From an uncultured Neisseria sp. (GTDB lineage: Bacteria > Pseudomonadota > Gammaproteobacteria > Burkholderiales > Neisseriaceae): a stretch of 13,012 nucleotides of DNA. Positions 5,991 to 12,708 of this stretch are shown here, one piece after another. A program made the translations under genes and the position numbers. Position 1 is the stretch's first letter; each line of letters opens with the position of its first letter. The DNA is taken from the NCBI GenBank assembly GCA_947097615.1, contig CAMURX010000028.1, forward strand, positions 1-13,012. Direction: 5' to 3'. The notes below the pieces were generated by a model. It was not told where the DNA came from, searched no databases, and worked only from the letters and a program-made list of their open reading frames with translations.

Positions 5991-8885
5991 AAAGCGAACA
6001 GTAAAATTAAGCTGATAGCGTTGTCCGTATCGTTGTTGGCATCATCGGGAGCCCCGGCCGCGCTGGGCGGGTTGCGCGTCAATTCCGGTTTGGGCGAGCC
6101 GTTTTCCGGCACTGTCACCGTCACCGGCAAAGAAGCCAAAGAGCTGCTCAAAGGCACCAAGCCCGCCTTTTCAGACGGCCGTCTGAAAGCCAATGTGCGC
6201 AAATCGGGCAACGATGCCGTGGTCAGCCTCAGCTCCGCTGCCGCCATCAAAGATCCCGTTATCGTCTTCCAAATGAGCGTCAAAGGCCAGTCGCGCCAGT
6301 ACACCGCCGTGCTTGACCCCGCCAGCCCGAAAGCGAAAGCCGCCGTGGCGGCGCAGGCGAAAAAGGACGAGAAAAAAGAAGAAGCAGCCAAACCTGCGCG
6401 CGAAGAGCAGAGCAAAGCGAAAGAAAAAGCCGCAGCCGAAAAAGACAAGGCTGCCGAGCAGGCTAAAGCACAGCGGCCGTCTGAAAAGCCGTCCGAGCCC
6501 AAGCAGCCTGCGGCGAAAACGGCAGAACCCGGCCGCCATACCGTTCGGCCGGAGGAAACCCTCTTTATCATTGCCGACCAACTGCGGCCGGACAATATGT
6601 CGCCCGACCAGGCTGTGCGCGCGCTGATTAAGGCCAACCCGAAAAAACTCGGCGGCAACCCCAACCGCCTGCTGGCTGGTACGGTGCTGACCCTGCCTGC
6701 TGGGTTCAAGCCGTCTGCGGCCATGCCTGCTGTGCCGTCCGAAAATGTCGAAATCAAAACGGCAAAAACGCCTGCCGAAAAAGCCAAACCTCAGCCGGAA
6801 GCGCCTAAGCAGGAAGCCGCGCCCGAAGCGGCCAAACCCGAGCCGGAAAAAGCCGTTCCGGATGCGACGGAAAACACCGTAGTACCGCCGCAAGATCAGG
6901 ATGTGCAGAGCGCCGAAACTGACGGACAGCAGAGTGCCGAACCTGAATCTTCCGAGCCTGCTCCCGCCGCCGAAGACGCGCAAAGCGCACAGCCTGCCGT
7001 GCAGGAGTCTGCCGAAACCGAAGAGGAGAGCGAAGGCGGGGGCCTCCCGTGGAAATGGGTGCTGGCTGGCGGCCTCGGCCTGACCGTTTTGCTGCTGCTG
7101 GCCAAGCTGTTGCTCAACCGCAAAGCCGCGCCCAAAGCCGCTGCGGCGGAAGAGGAAGAATCGCCTTTCGACCAGCAGGACGGTATCCGTCTGCACCAGC
7201 CCGTTGCCAAACCGGAAAAGCCGAAAGCGCCGATTACCAAAAACCAGGCAGCGGAAGAAGAATTTACAGATGATGATGTCGAAGACGATATTGTGTTCTT
7301 CGACAACACCGACAGCGGCGACATCGGCCGAACCGAAAGCGAGGCCGACTTCGATCTGAATCTCGGCGCACTTGATCTCGATCAGCAGCAGGCCGGCATC
7401 ATGAGCAGCGCGGTAACCGATGACGAAGAAACCCGCCGCCGCGCCAATGCCGATTGGGACAGCATCGAATCGACCGAAAGCGTGTTTGAGCCCGACGAGT
7501 TTGCCGTCAAAAAGCCCGAACCCGCTCCGCAGCCTGTCGAGCCTGCTCCCGTTGCCGCCAAACCTGCTGTGGCGGCTGCGGCCGAGGCTGTCGGCTTTGC
7601 CAAGCCCGCAGCCGACACAGTCGCAGCGCAAATTTTTGAGTCGGAATCTTTCGCAGTGGAATCCCCGGCGGAAGAAAAACCTGCCGCCACTTCTTGGGCA
7701 ACTGCCGGATTTGCCCGCTCCGAAGCCCCGCTTGAAACCGAACTGCCCGCATTTGCGACCGAACCCGTTGCTGATGCAGGCGCCGTAGTAGAAGAAACCG
7801 TTTCTTGGGCGGGTACGGGCGGCGCTGTTGTCGAAGAAGAGCCCCTGGCCTTTGCCGTTGAAGAATTTGCCGTCGAGCCGCAGGCCGCAGCCGAACCCGC
7901 ATCTGTCGCGTTTGTTGAGGATACGGTTCCGGCGGCCTCTGCCGACGAAGCCGCGCCGCTGGATTTCGATTTGGAAAGCGTGGCTGTCCAGCCTGTTGCC
8001 GAAGCGGATGAAACCGTCGAAGTTTCTGTTGCCGGCCCCGAAGCCTTCGCCGTAACCGAACCCGTTTTGGACTTTGTCCCGGCCGACGAAGCGCTTGAAA
8101 CGGCATTTTCGGGAGAAACGGCAGAAGTGGCGGAAACCGTTGCCGTTGAAGAGCCCGCACTTGCATTCGATATGCCGGAAGTGTCGTTTGATGTGGTTGA
8201 AGCGCCTGCCGAGCCTGTTCAGACGGCCGATCAGCCCGCAGCGGATCTGTCGGACTTCGGCCTTGTCGATACTGCGGAAACTATCGCACCCGCGGCCGAC
8301 CTGTCGGGATTCGATGTTGCGGAAACCGTGGAAACCGTTGCGCCCGCAGCCGATTTGCCCGATTTCGGCCTAGTTGAAACCGTGAAAGCCGCGGCACCTG
8401 TCGGCGATTTTGCCGCGTTTGCCGAGCCCGAACCTGCGGCGGAAGTTGCGCTGCAGATCGAGCCGGAAACCGTTGGTGTGGCCGAAGCCGAGCCTTTGGC
8501 CGATCCGTTTGCCGCTGCCGAATCGGCGGCCGAACCCGTTGTCGAAGCGCCGCAGGCATCCGCCTCCGATTGGCAGGACGATGCGGAAATCGGCTTGGCC
8601 GACACGGTCACCTTCGATGATTCCCAGCTTGAAAGCGCCGACGATCTGGTTATCGATTGGGGCAGCCTTGATGCCGCACAAGCCGCCAGCGCAGACAAGC
8701 CCGCGTTTGTTTCCGAGTCGGTCGGCATGACCGCGCCGTTGGAAGCCAAATACGAATTGGCCGAGATGTATATCGAAATCGGCGACCCCGATGCGGCGCG
8801 CGAAACGCTGTACGAGCTGATTGAAGAGTCCTCCGGCGAAATCCAGGCCAAATCGAAAGCGCTGCTGGCCAGTATCGGCGGCTGA
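5988..8885 (+). CDS. tspA: TspA/FimV/HubP-type LysM protein
   Basis: A 965-residue inner-membrane protein of the FimV/TspA family. FimV-type proteins organise type IV pilus secretin assembly and polar complexes; meningococcal TspA is known as a T-cell antigen and adhesion factor. The order is: signal peptide (1-25), FimV N-terminal motif LGGLRVNSGLGEPFSG, Lys/Glu/Ala-rich linker (about 110-180), a LysM peptidoglycan-binding domain (182-240, HTVRPEETLFIIADQL to LLAGTVLTLPAGF), a Pro/Glu/Ala linker and one membrane helix (about 354-376). A very long acidic cytoplasmic region with three tandem 18-residue repeats (751-804) follows, then the C-terminal FimV TPR-like motif (LEAKYELAEMYIEIGDPDAA). 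The start is TTG. The frame is fully open. Orientation next to yciB matches the meningococcal locus as I recall it. Confidence 0.92.
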   Translation: MKANSKIKLIALSVSLLASSGAPAALGGLRVNSGLGEPFSGTVTVTGKEAKELLKGTKPAFSDGRLKANVRKSGNDAVVSLSSAAAIKDPVIVFQMSVKGQSRQYTAVLDPASPKAKAAVAAQAKKDEKKEEAAKPAREEQSKAKEKAAAEKDKAAEQAKAQRPSEKPSEPKQPAAKTAEPGRHTVRPEETLFIIADQLRPDNMSPDQAVRALIKANPKKLGGNPNRLLAGTVLTLPAGFKPSAAMPAVPSENVEIKTAKTPAEKAKPQPEAPKQEAAPEAAKPEPEKAVPDATENTVVPPQDQDVQSAETDGQQSAEPESSEPAPAAEDAQSAQPAVQESAETEEESEGGGLPWKWVLAGGLGLTVLLLLAKLLLNRKAAPKAAAAEEEESPFDQQDGIRLHQPVAKPEKPKAPITKNQAAEEEFTDDDVEDDIVFFDNTDSGDIGRTESEADFDLNLGALDLDQQQAGIMSSAVTDDEETRRRANADWDSIESTESVFEPDEFAVKKPEPAPQPVEPAPVAAKPAVAAAAEAVGFAKPAADTVAAQIFESESFAVESPAEEKPAATSWATAGFARSEAPLETELPAFATEPVADAGAVVEETVSWAGTGGAVVEEEPLAFAVEEFAVEPQAAAEPASVAFVEDTVPAASADEAAPLDFDLESVAVQPVAEADETVEVSVAGPEAFAVTEPVLDFVPADEALETAFSGETAEVAETVAVEEPALAFDMPEVSFDVVEAPAEPVQTADQPAADLSDFGLVDTAETIAPAADLSGFDVAETVETVAPAADLPDFGLVETVKAAAPVGDFAAFAEPEPAAEVALQIEPETVGVAEAEPLADPFAAAESAAEPVVEAPQASASDWQDDAEIGLADTVTFDDSQLESADDLVIDWGSLDAAQAASADKPAFVSESVGMTAPLEAKYELAEMYIEIGDPDAARETLYELIEESSGEIQAKSKALLASIGG
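6169..6188. repeat. Two overlapping DUS cores forming a 20-bp palindrome in tspA
   Basis: Positions 6169-6188 read TTTCAGACGGCC then GTCTGAAA, a perfect palindrome in which two opposed DUS share GGCC. It encodes FSDGRLK in the N-terminal periplasmic domain. Confidence 0.8.
8238..8399 (+). repeat. Three tandem 54-bp repeats inside tspA
   Basis: Three consecutive 18-codon units begin at 8238, 8292 and 8346. The first encodes AADLSDFGLVDTAETIAP and the others are close variants (AADLSGFDVAETVETVAP, AADLPDFGLVETVKAAAP). They lie in the acidic cytoplasmic region, and the surrounding sequence shows more degenerate relatives. Confidence 0.85.
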
Positions 8886-8909
8886 TGCCTTTGCCCGAAT
8901 GAATAAGCA

Positions 8910-8938
8910 AGCCCGAACGTAATGTTCGGGCTTTTTTT
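8910..8938 (+). terminator. Rho-independent terminator of tspA
   Basis: A perfect 9-bp stem AGCCCGAAC / GTTCGGGCT with loop GTAAT is followed by a run of seven T, 25 bases after the tspA stop. It is not built from DUS. Confidence 0.92.
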
Positions 8939-9135
8939 GTTTGGGGCGGATGCGGTTTGGGGACGCGCTCGTTTGCCGTTTTGCGGGCAAGAGGCCGTCT
9001 GAAAATCCGTCATGCTGCCGTTTGTTATGGTTTGAACGGCGGCATTTTTCTTTTGTTTTGCTGTTTGTCCGTCTGTTTTCCTGTGGGCAGGAAATCAAAC
9101 AATATTTTCTTTTTATTCATTTGCTTGCTTTCTTG

Positions 9136-9162
9136 TTGTAAAAAATTTGCTGATGCGTCGTA
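9136..9162 (+). promoter_or_regulatory. Candidate ECF sigma promoter of the doxX-hvf operon
   Basis: TTGTAA-like sequence at 9136-9141 is followed by CGTCGTA at 9156-9162. CGTC is a common -10 motif of ECF promoters, and the operon encodes its own ECF sigma factor, so autoregulation is expected. The gap (about 14 bases) is shorter than the usual 16-17, so this is a weak prediction. The start point would leave a leader of about 50 bases before doxX. Confidence 0.28.
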
Positions 9163-9219
9163 AGGATTCGGCGGTATGGCCGTCTACTCGTGCATGATGT
9201 GACGAAAAGGATATTTGCA

Positions 9220-9678
9220 ATGAAACAAACTTGTTTGTGCCGCAGTACGCAGGGATTGGGGCAGGGCGTTGCGCTGCTGGCGCTGCGTCTGTTTGCCGCC
9301 TACGAGTTCGGAGAAGCGGGCTTGGAAAAATGGCGCGGCGAAAACTGGTTTGCCGACATCCGCGAGGCGTTTCCGTTTCCTTTCGATCTGCTGCCTGCCG
9401 GTTTGAGCTGGAATCTGGCGATGGGTGCGGAGCTGCTGGTGCCGCTGCTGCTGGTGTTCGGCCTGTTTACGCGCTTGGGCGCGGCGGCTCTGATGGTGCT
9501 GACGGCGGTGGCCTGGTATGCGGTGCACGCGGGCAACGGCTACAACGTTTGTGACAACGGTTATAAAATGGCTTTCATTTATCTGCTTCTTTTGTTGCCG
9601 CTGCTGTTGCAGGGCGCAGGCAGGTTTTCGCTTGACGCGCTTTGGGCGCGGCGCAGGCAGGCGGTAGACAAGCCGTAA
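9220..9678 (+). CDS. DoxX family membrane protein
   Basis: A 152-residue inner-membrane protein of the DoxX family with four hydrophobic segments (about 15-30, 62-84, 86-104 and 116-131) and the family-type ALRLFAAYEFGEAGLEKW at the first helix. DoxX proteins are regular companions of DUF692/DUF2063 copper-RiPP operons; a redox or quinone-linked role is suspected but not settled. Cysteines at 5, 7 and 111 are the only ones; C5 and C7 form a CxC at the extreme N-terminus and C111 lies just before the last helix. AAGGA, 8 bases upstream, selects the ATG at 9220. It is the first gene of the operon and is followed by a DUS hairpin before hvfA. Confidence 0.85.
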   Translation: MKQTCLCRSTQGLGQGVALLALRLFAAYEFGEAGLEKWRGENWFADIREAFPFPFDLLPAGLSWNLAMGAELLVPLLLVFGLFTRLGAAALMVLTAVAWYAVHAGNGYNVCDNGYKMAFIYLLLLLPLLLQGAGRFSLDALWARRRQAVDKP

Positions 9679-9683
9679 AGAAT

Positions 9684-9747
9684 ACAGGCCGTCTGAAAAG
9701 GGGCGCAAAGCGGTTGCACTTCGTTGAGGCTTCTTTCAGACGGCCTG
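9684..9747. repeat. DUS inverted repeat between doxX and hvfA
   Basis: Exact DUS at 9686-9697 (+) and 9735-9746 (-) form a 14-bp stem (CAGGCCGTCTGAAA and its complement) around a loop of about 36 bases. It starts 7 bases after the doxX stop. It has no T tract, so it is more likely an attenuator, a processing site or an mRNA stabiliser than a full terminator. Confidence 0.6.
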
Positions 9748-9806
9748 CACAGGCTGCCGGCCTTCTCCGGCATACGTTCGCTTTTTTCGTTTTTAATTTT
9801 TATTTC

Positions 9807-9811
9807 AGGAG
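9807..9811 (+). promoter_or_regulatory. Ribosome binding site deciding the hvfA start
   Basis: AGGAG lies 7 bases before ATG at 9819. Another in-frame ATG at 9813 is only one base away and too close to be used, and the frame is open much further upstream without a ribosome site. Confidence 0.8.
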
Positions 9812-9818
9812 TATGACC

Positions 9819-10124
9819 ATGAAAAAAACTTCTTCTTTGGCCGCTTTGGCCGGTGCATTGGCATTGTTGGGCAGCCAGGCTGCCGTGGCGCATGACGGCC
9901 ACGCGGTTCAGGGTGAGGCGGCTGTGAAAACCGCTGCCAAAAAATCTGCCGAAGGCGCTTGCGGCGAAGGCAAATGCGGCGCTGCGGCAACTGCTAAAAG
10001 CAAAGCCGCCGAAGGCAAGTGCGGCGAGGGCAAATGCGGTGCCGCGAAAAAACAGGCGAAAAAGCCGGTGAAAGCCAAAGCCGCCGAAGGCAAATGCGGC
10101 GAAGGCAAATGCGGCAGCAAATAA
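9819..10124 (+). CDS. hvfA: HvfA-type secreted copper-binding RiPP precursor (six EGKCG motifs)
   Basis: A 101-residue precursor peptide. The N-terminus is a signal peptide (MKKTSSLAALAGALALLG) with probable cleavage after AVA at residue 24, leaving a mature N-terminus HDGH. Three doublets follow: SAEGACGEGKCG (43-54), AAEGKCGEGKCG (63-74) and AAEGKCGEGKCG (88-99), separated by Lys/Ala linkers. In the Haemophilus homologue, EGKCG cysteines are converted by the DUF692 enzyme HvfB with HvfC into oxazolone/thioamide pairs that bind Cu(I); related bufferins act in copper defence. The directly downstream hvfB and hvfC genes fit this. The first motif is EGACG, with Ala for Lys. All cysteines of the protein lie in these motifs. 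The function is inferred from family knowledge; the motif count is seen directly. Confidence 0.9.
   Translation: MKKTSSLAALAGALALLGSQAAVAHDGHAVQGEAAVKTAAKKSAEGACGEGKCGAAATAKSKAAEGKCGEGKCGAAKKQAKKPVKAKAAEGKCGEGKCGSK
9948..10115 (+). repeat. Three 33-bp coding repeats in hvfA
   Basis: Units at 9948-9980, 10008-10040 and 10083-10115 encode AEG(A/K)CGEGKCG. The DNA is nearly identical, with only a few differences, and is spaced by 27 and 42 bases of Lys/Ala linker. Each unit itself consists of two EGKCG halves. Confidence 0.92.
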
Positions 10125-10131
10125 GCTGACG

Positions 10132-10172
10132 GAGGCCGTCTGAAAGATGGAAACGGCCTTTCAGACGGCCTC
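10132..10172. terminator. DUS hairpin between hvfA and hvfB
   Basis: GAGGCCGTCTGAAA (10132-10145) pairs with TTTCAGACGGCCTC (10159-10172) in a perfect 14-bp stem, 7 bases after the hvfA stop. No U-rich tail follows, so partial termination or 3'-end protection of the hvfA message is likelier than a full stop. Confidence 0.55.
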
Positions 10173-10244
10173 AATCCGAGTATGTTTATCCCAAGCCGCC
10201 ACAAGAGGTTTGCAGTAAGCATGTTTGATTGTCAGGAGACAAAA

Positions 10245-11102
10245 ATGAATGTTTTGCAAGGTGCCGGACTCGGCTACAAACGCAGCATGGCGGCGGATTT
10301 CCGCCACCGCCTGCCCGATGCGGACGGTATTAATTTCATCGAAGCCGCGCCGGAAAACTGGCTGCGGATGGGCGGCGCGGCGCGGCGCGATTTCGACAGC
10401 GTGGCCGAACGTTTTCCGCTTGCCTGCCACGGCCTGTCGCTGTCGCTGGGCGGCCGCGATCCGCTGCGTATAGATTTTCTCAAACAGATTAAAGACTTTA
10501 TCCGCCGCTACCGCATCGGCTTTTTTTCCGAGCACCTGAGCTATTGCGACCACAACGGCTTTGTTTACGACCTGCTGCCGCTGCCCTTCACCTGGGAAAC
10601 GGTGCGCCACACCGCCGCACGCATCCGCACCGTGCAGGACGTGCTGGAAATGCGCATCGCCGTGGAAAACACCTCCTACTACGCGCACAGCCCGCTGGCC
10701 GAAATGAGCGAAGTCGAGTTTCTCAACGCCGTTGCCCGCGAGGCCGATTGCGACATCCATCTTGATGTGAACAATATTTACGTCAACGCCGTCAATCACG
10801 GCCTGCTCGCGCCGCGCGACTACATCGCCCAAGTGGACGCCGGCCGCGTCACCTATATGCACATGGCCGGGCACGACCGCGAGGCCGCCGACCTGCTGAT
10901 CGACACCCACGGCCAGCCCGTGTGCGACGATGTGTGGGACTTGTTCGCCGACGTCTGCCGCCGCCTGCCGCGCAGTGTGCCGACCCTGCTCGAACGCGAC
11001 AACAACCTGCCGCCCTTCGCAGAACTCGAAGCCGAAGTCGCCCGCATCGCCGCCATCCAACAGCAAACCGAAAGGGAGCGCCGTGAACACCAAGCCGCAT
11101 GA
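10245..11102 (+). CDS. hvfB: DUF692 multinuclear iron maturase HvfB
   Basis: A 285-residue TIM-barrel enzyme of the DUF692 (MNIO/MbnB) family, which uses two or three irons and oxygen to modify cysteines of a RiPP precursor. Metal-ligand type motifs run in order: GAGLGYKR (6-13), IEAAPENW (32-39), [10 protein letters not shown] (61-70), SEHLSY (95-100), VENTSYY (140-146), [15 protein letters not shown] (172-186), MHMAGH (205-210), IDTHG (219-223) and LLERDNN (248-254). These include the expected His, Glu, Asp and Asn ligands. The start at 10245 is set by AGGAG six bases upstream. The partner-binding role of hvfC is encoded next, overlapping by 20 bases. The substrate is almost certainly the adjacent hvfA product. 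Confidence 0.92.
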   Translation: MNVLQGAGLGYKRSMAADFRHRLPDADGINFIEAAPENWLRMGGAARRDFDSVAERFPLACHGLSLSLGGRDPLRIDFLKQIKDFIRRYRIGFFSEHLSYCDHNGFVYDLLPLPFTWETVRHTAARIRTVQDVLEMRIAVENTSYYAHSPLAEMSEVEFLNAVAREADCDIHLDVNNIYVNAVNHGLLAPRDYIAQVDAGRVTYMHMAGHDREAADLLIDTHGQPVCDDVWDLFADVCRRLPRSVPTLLERDNNLPPFAELEAEVARIAAIQQQTERERREHQAA

Positions 11103-11835
11103 GAGGCCGTCTGAAAACCCCGCCGCCGCCTTCCAGGCCGCCCTAGCCGACCACGCCCGCGACGCCGCCCTGCCGCCGCCCGCAGGCATCGCCCCCGAGC
11201 GTCTGGCCGTTTACCGCCGCCTGCTGCTCAACAACCTGCGCAGCTTTCTCGAACTCTGTTTCAGCGGCAGCAGCGCCTTCATCGCGCCCGAAATGTGGCA
11301 GCGTCTGCAAGAGCGCTTCCTCATCGAAGCCCGCCCGCAGTCGCCGTTTTTCAACGATATTCCCAAACAGTTTCTCGACTACGTCGCCGCCAAGCCCGCG
11401 ACAGAAAGGCCGTCTGAAAACATCCTGCACATGATGGCCTTTGAAACCGACCTGCTGCACGCCGAAACCGCCGAACAGAGAGAGCCGCTGTCCGCATGGA
11501 ACGCCGACACCGTCCTGCAATGGGCGGCGGGCGCACGCCTGAAAGACTACCCCTGCGACTTCGTCTCCTCCGAGCTCGAAACCGTCGACGCGGACACCCC
11601 CGCCTCCGTCCTCACTTGGCGCGACGCGACCGGCACGGTATATTACCGCGCCCTAGACGGCGCCGACCGCTTCCTGCTCGCCCACTTCCAAGAAGCGCAA
11701 AGCGACACCGTCTCCTCCCTCGCCGCCAAACTGGCCGCACTTTCAGACGGCCTCGACAGCGCAACCCTCAACGGCCTGATTGCCGAATGGGTGGAAGCCG
11801 GCGTCTTACTTCCCGTGTCCGAACCCCCTTTATGA
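11083..11835 (+). CDS. hvfC: DUF2063 RiPP partner protein HvfC
   Basis: A 250-residue protein of the DUF2063 family, the partner that binds precursor peptide and presents it to the DUF692 enzyme. The N-terminal domain is typical: [65 protein letters not shown]. The C-terminal part, about 125-250, is a second mixed domain. The start is most likely GTG at 11083 after AGGGAG, overlapping hvfB by 20 bases, so the pair is translationally coupled. Two exact DUS are written into the coding sequence and both encode ERPSEN (residues 7-12 and 108-113); a third, inverted, encodes LSDGL near the end. Confidence 0.87.
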   Translation: MNTKPHERPSENPAAAFQAALADHARDAALPPPAGIAPERLAVYRRLLLNNLRSFLELCFSGSSAFIAPEMWQRLQERFLIEARPQSPFFNDIPKQFLDYVAAKPATERPSENILHMMAFETDLLHAETAEQREPLSAWNADTVLQWAAGARLKDYPCDFVSSELETVDADTPASVLTWRDATGTVYYRALDGADRFLLAHFQEAQSDTVSSLAAKLAALSDGLDSATLNGLIAEWVEAGVLLPVSEPPL

Positions 11836-12419
11836 CCCGAACCGACCCGCAAAACTTCGGCGGCGAACTCGCCGCCATGCGCCCCGACATCCTGCGTTTC
11901 GCCACCGTCCAACTGCGCGACAAAACCCTGGCCGAAGACCTCGTGCAGGAAACCCTTGCCGCCGCCTGGGACAAACAAAGCCAGTTCGGCGGCAAATCCG
12001 GCGTCAAAACCTGGGTCATGGCGATTCTGAAAAACAAAATCACCGACCACTTCCGCAGCAGCCGCGCCACTCTCAGCCTCGACAGCCTGCAGGAAGAAAA
12101 CGAAGCCATAGACCAAGCCTACCGCGCCTGCTTCGATTCAGACGGCCACTGGCTCGAATCCGCCGCCCCCGCCGCCTGGCACGAACCCGAAAGCAGCATC
12201 GAACAGCAGGACTTCTTCCGCATCCTCGAACACTGCATGGACGGCCTGCCCGCCGACACCGCCCGCATCTTCTACCTGCGCGAAGTGATGGGCATGGACG
12301 TCGACGAAATCTGCCGCGAGTTTGCCATCAGCAAAGACAACTGCTACGTCATCCTCCACCGCGCCCGCAACGGCCTGCGCCGCTGCCTGCAGATACACTG
12401 GTTCGACCTGCCCGCGTAA
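11832..12419 (+). CDS. rpoE: ECF-type RNA polymerase sigma factor (sigma-E, NMB2144-like)
   Basis: A 195-residue sigma-70 family ECF factor. Region 2 (about 18-78) includes ILRFATVQLRDKTLAEDLVQ and TWVMAILKNKITDHFRS, the -10 recognition part. Region 4 (about 136-188) reads CMDGLPADTARIFYLREVMG, then VDEICREFAISKDNCYVILH and RARNGLRRCL, the helix-turn-helix for the -35 box. The start ATG overlaps the hvfC stop as ATGA. It resembles the meningococcal sigma-E held by the anti-sigma factor MseR and tied to methionine sulfoxide reductase control. Cysteines at 100, 135, 161, 171 and 185 could sense oxidation or metal. Its anti-sigma gene follows, but only after two inserted repeat elements. Confidence 0.9.
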   Translation: MTRTDPQNFGGELAAMRPDILRFATVQLRDKTLAEDLVQETLAAAWDKQSQFGGKSGVKTWVMAILKNKITDHFRSSRATLSLDSLQEENEAIDQAYRACFDSDGHWLESAAPAAWHEPESSIEQQDFFRILEHCMDGLPADTARIFYLREVMGMDVDEICREFAISKDNCYVILHRARNGLRRCLQIHWFDLPA

Positions 12420-12426
12420 ATATTTA

Positions 12427-12528
12427 TAGCGAGTCAAAATGAAAAAGATACAAGGCAGCAAGCCGCAGACAGTACAAGCAGTACGGCCAGGCGCAGCAAC
12501 GCCGTAGGTTTTTTATTTTGACTCGCTA
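12427..12528. mobile_element. Correia-like repeat element (MITE 1)
   Basis: A 102-bp element bounded by perfect 14-bp terminal inverted repeats TAGCGAGTCAAAAT (12427-12440) and its complement (12515-12528), with a flanking TA on the left. The inside carries the typical Correia text (AAGCCGCAGACAGTACAA, GTACGGC, GCAACGCCGTA). It starts 7 bases after the sigma stop codon. Correia elements can supply promoters or be cut by RNase III in mRNA. The terminal repeats differ from the meningococcal TATAGTGGATTAA version, so this is a divergent subfamily. Confidence 0.82.
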
Positions 12529-12693
12529 GGGTCTGTTGACATTCAGCTTGCGAGACGGTTTTTTGAGTAAAAAATGCCCGAATGCAAGGAAAAAAGCACA
12601 GCAAGGTTGGACACCTTGCGAGCATTTTTGACGCGGCAGGCGGGTATTTTTTGCCAAAAACACCGCCGCAAGGCTGATTGTCAACAGACCCTA
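12527..12693. mobile_element. Second MITE-like inverted-repeat element
   Basis: A 167-bp element with perfect 15-bp terminal repeats TAGGGTCTGTTGACA (12527-12541) and TGTCAACAGACCCTA (12679-12693). The arms continue as an imperfect inverted repeat (ATTCAGCTTGCGAG against CCGCAAGGCTGAT). It abuts the first element and shares the TA at 12527-12528 with it. It has no transposase. The ends look like those of a TA-targeting insertion sequence, but I cannot name the parent. Confidence 0.75.
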
Positions 12694-12708
12694 ATAAAGG
12701 AAAAACCG

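Larger units (their letters stand above)
8886..9219. other. Gene-free stretch between tspA and doxX
   Basis: These 334 bases contain the tspA terminator (8910-8938), one exact DUS (8992-9003) and an AT-rich segment (about 9090-9150) leading to a possible ECF-type promoter. No protein-coding gene is supported; the short open frames lack a ribosome site and any motif. Confidence 0.75.

Noticed and set aside
5981..6004. ATG at 5981 as the tspA start or as a real small gene
   Set aside because: It is in another frame, has no room for a ribosome site and stops after seven codons.
6171..7631. Long open frame on the minus strand opposite tspA (486 codons)
   Set aside because: It is a by-product of the GC-rich, biased codons of tspA; the product is Arg/Phe/Gly-rich, lacks a ribosome site and shows no family features.
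9642..9818. A longer hvfA product starting at 9642
   Set aside because: The extension runs through the end of doxX and the DUS hairpin, and would bury the signal peptide; AGGAG marks 9819.
9819..10124. HvfA read as a metallothionein or as low-complexity noise
   Set aside because: A signal peptide, regular EGKCG doublets and adjacent DUF692/DUF2063 genes fit a RiPP precursor much better.
10161..11189. Minus-strand open frame of 342 codons opposite hvfB
   Set aside because: It lies wholly opposite a well-conserved DUF692 enzyme and has no recognisable domain or ribosome site.
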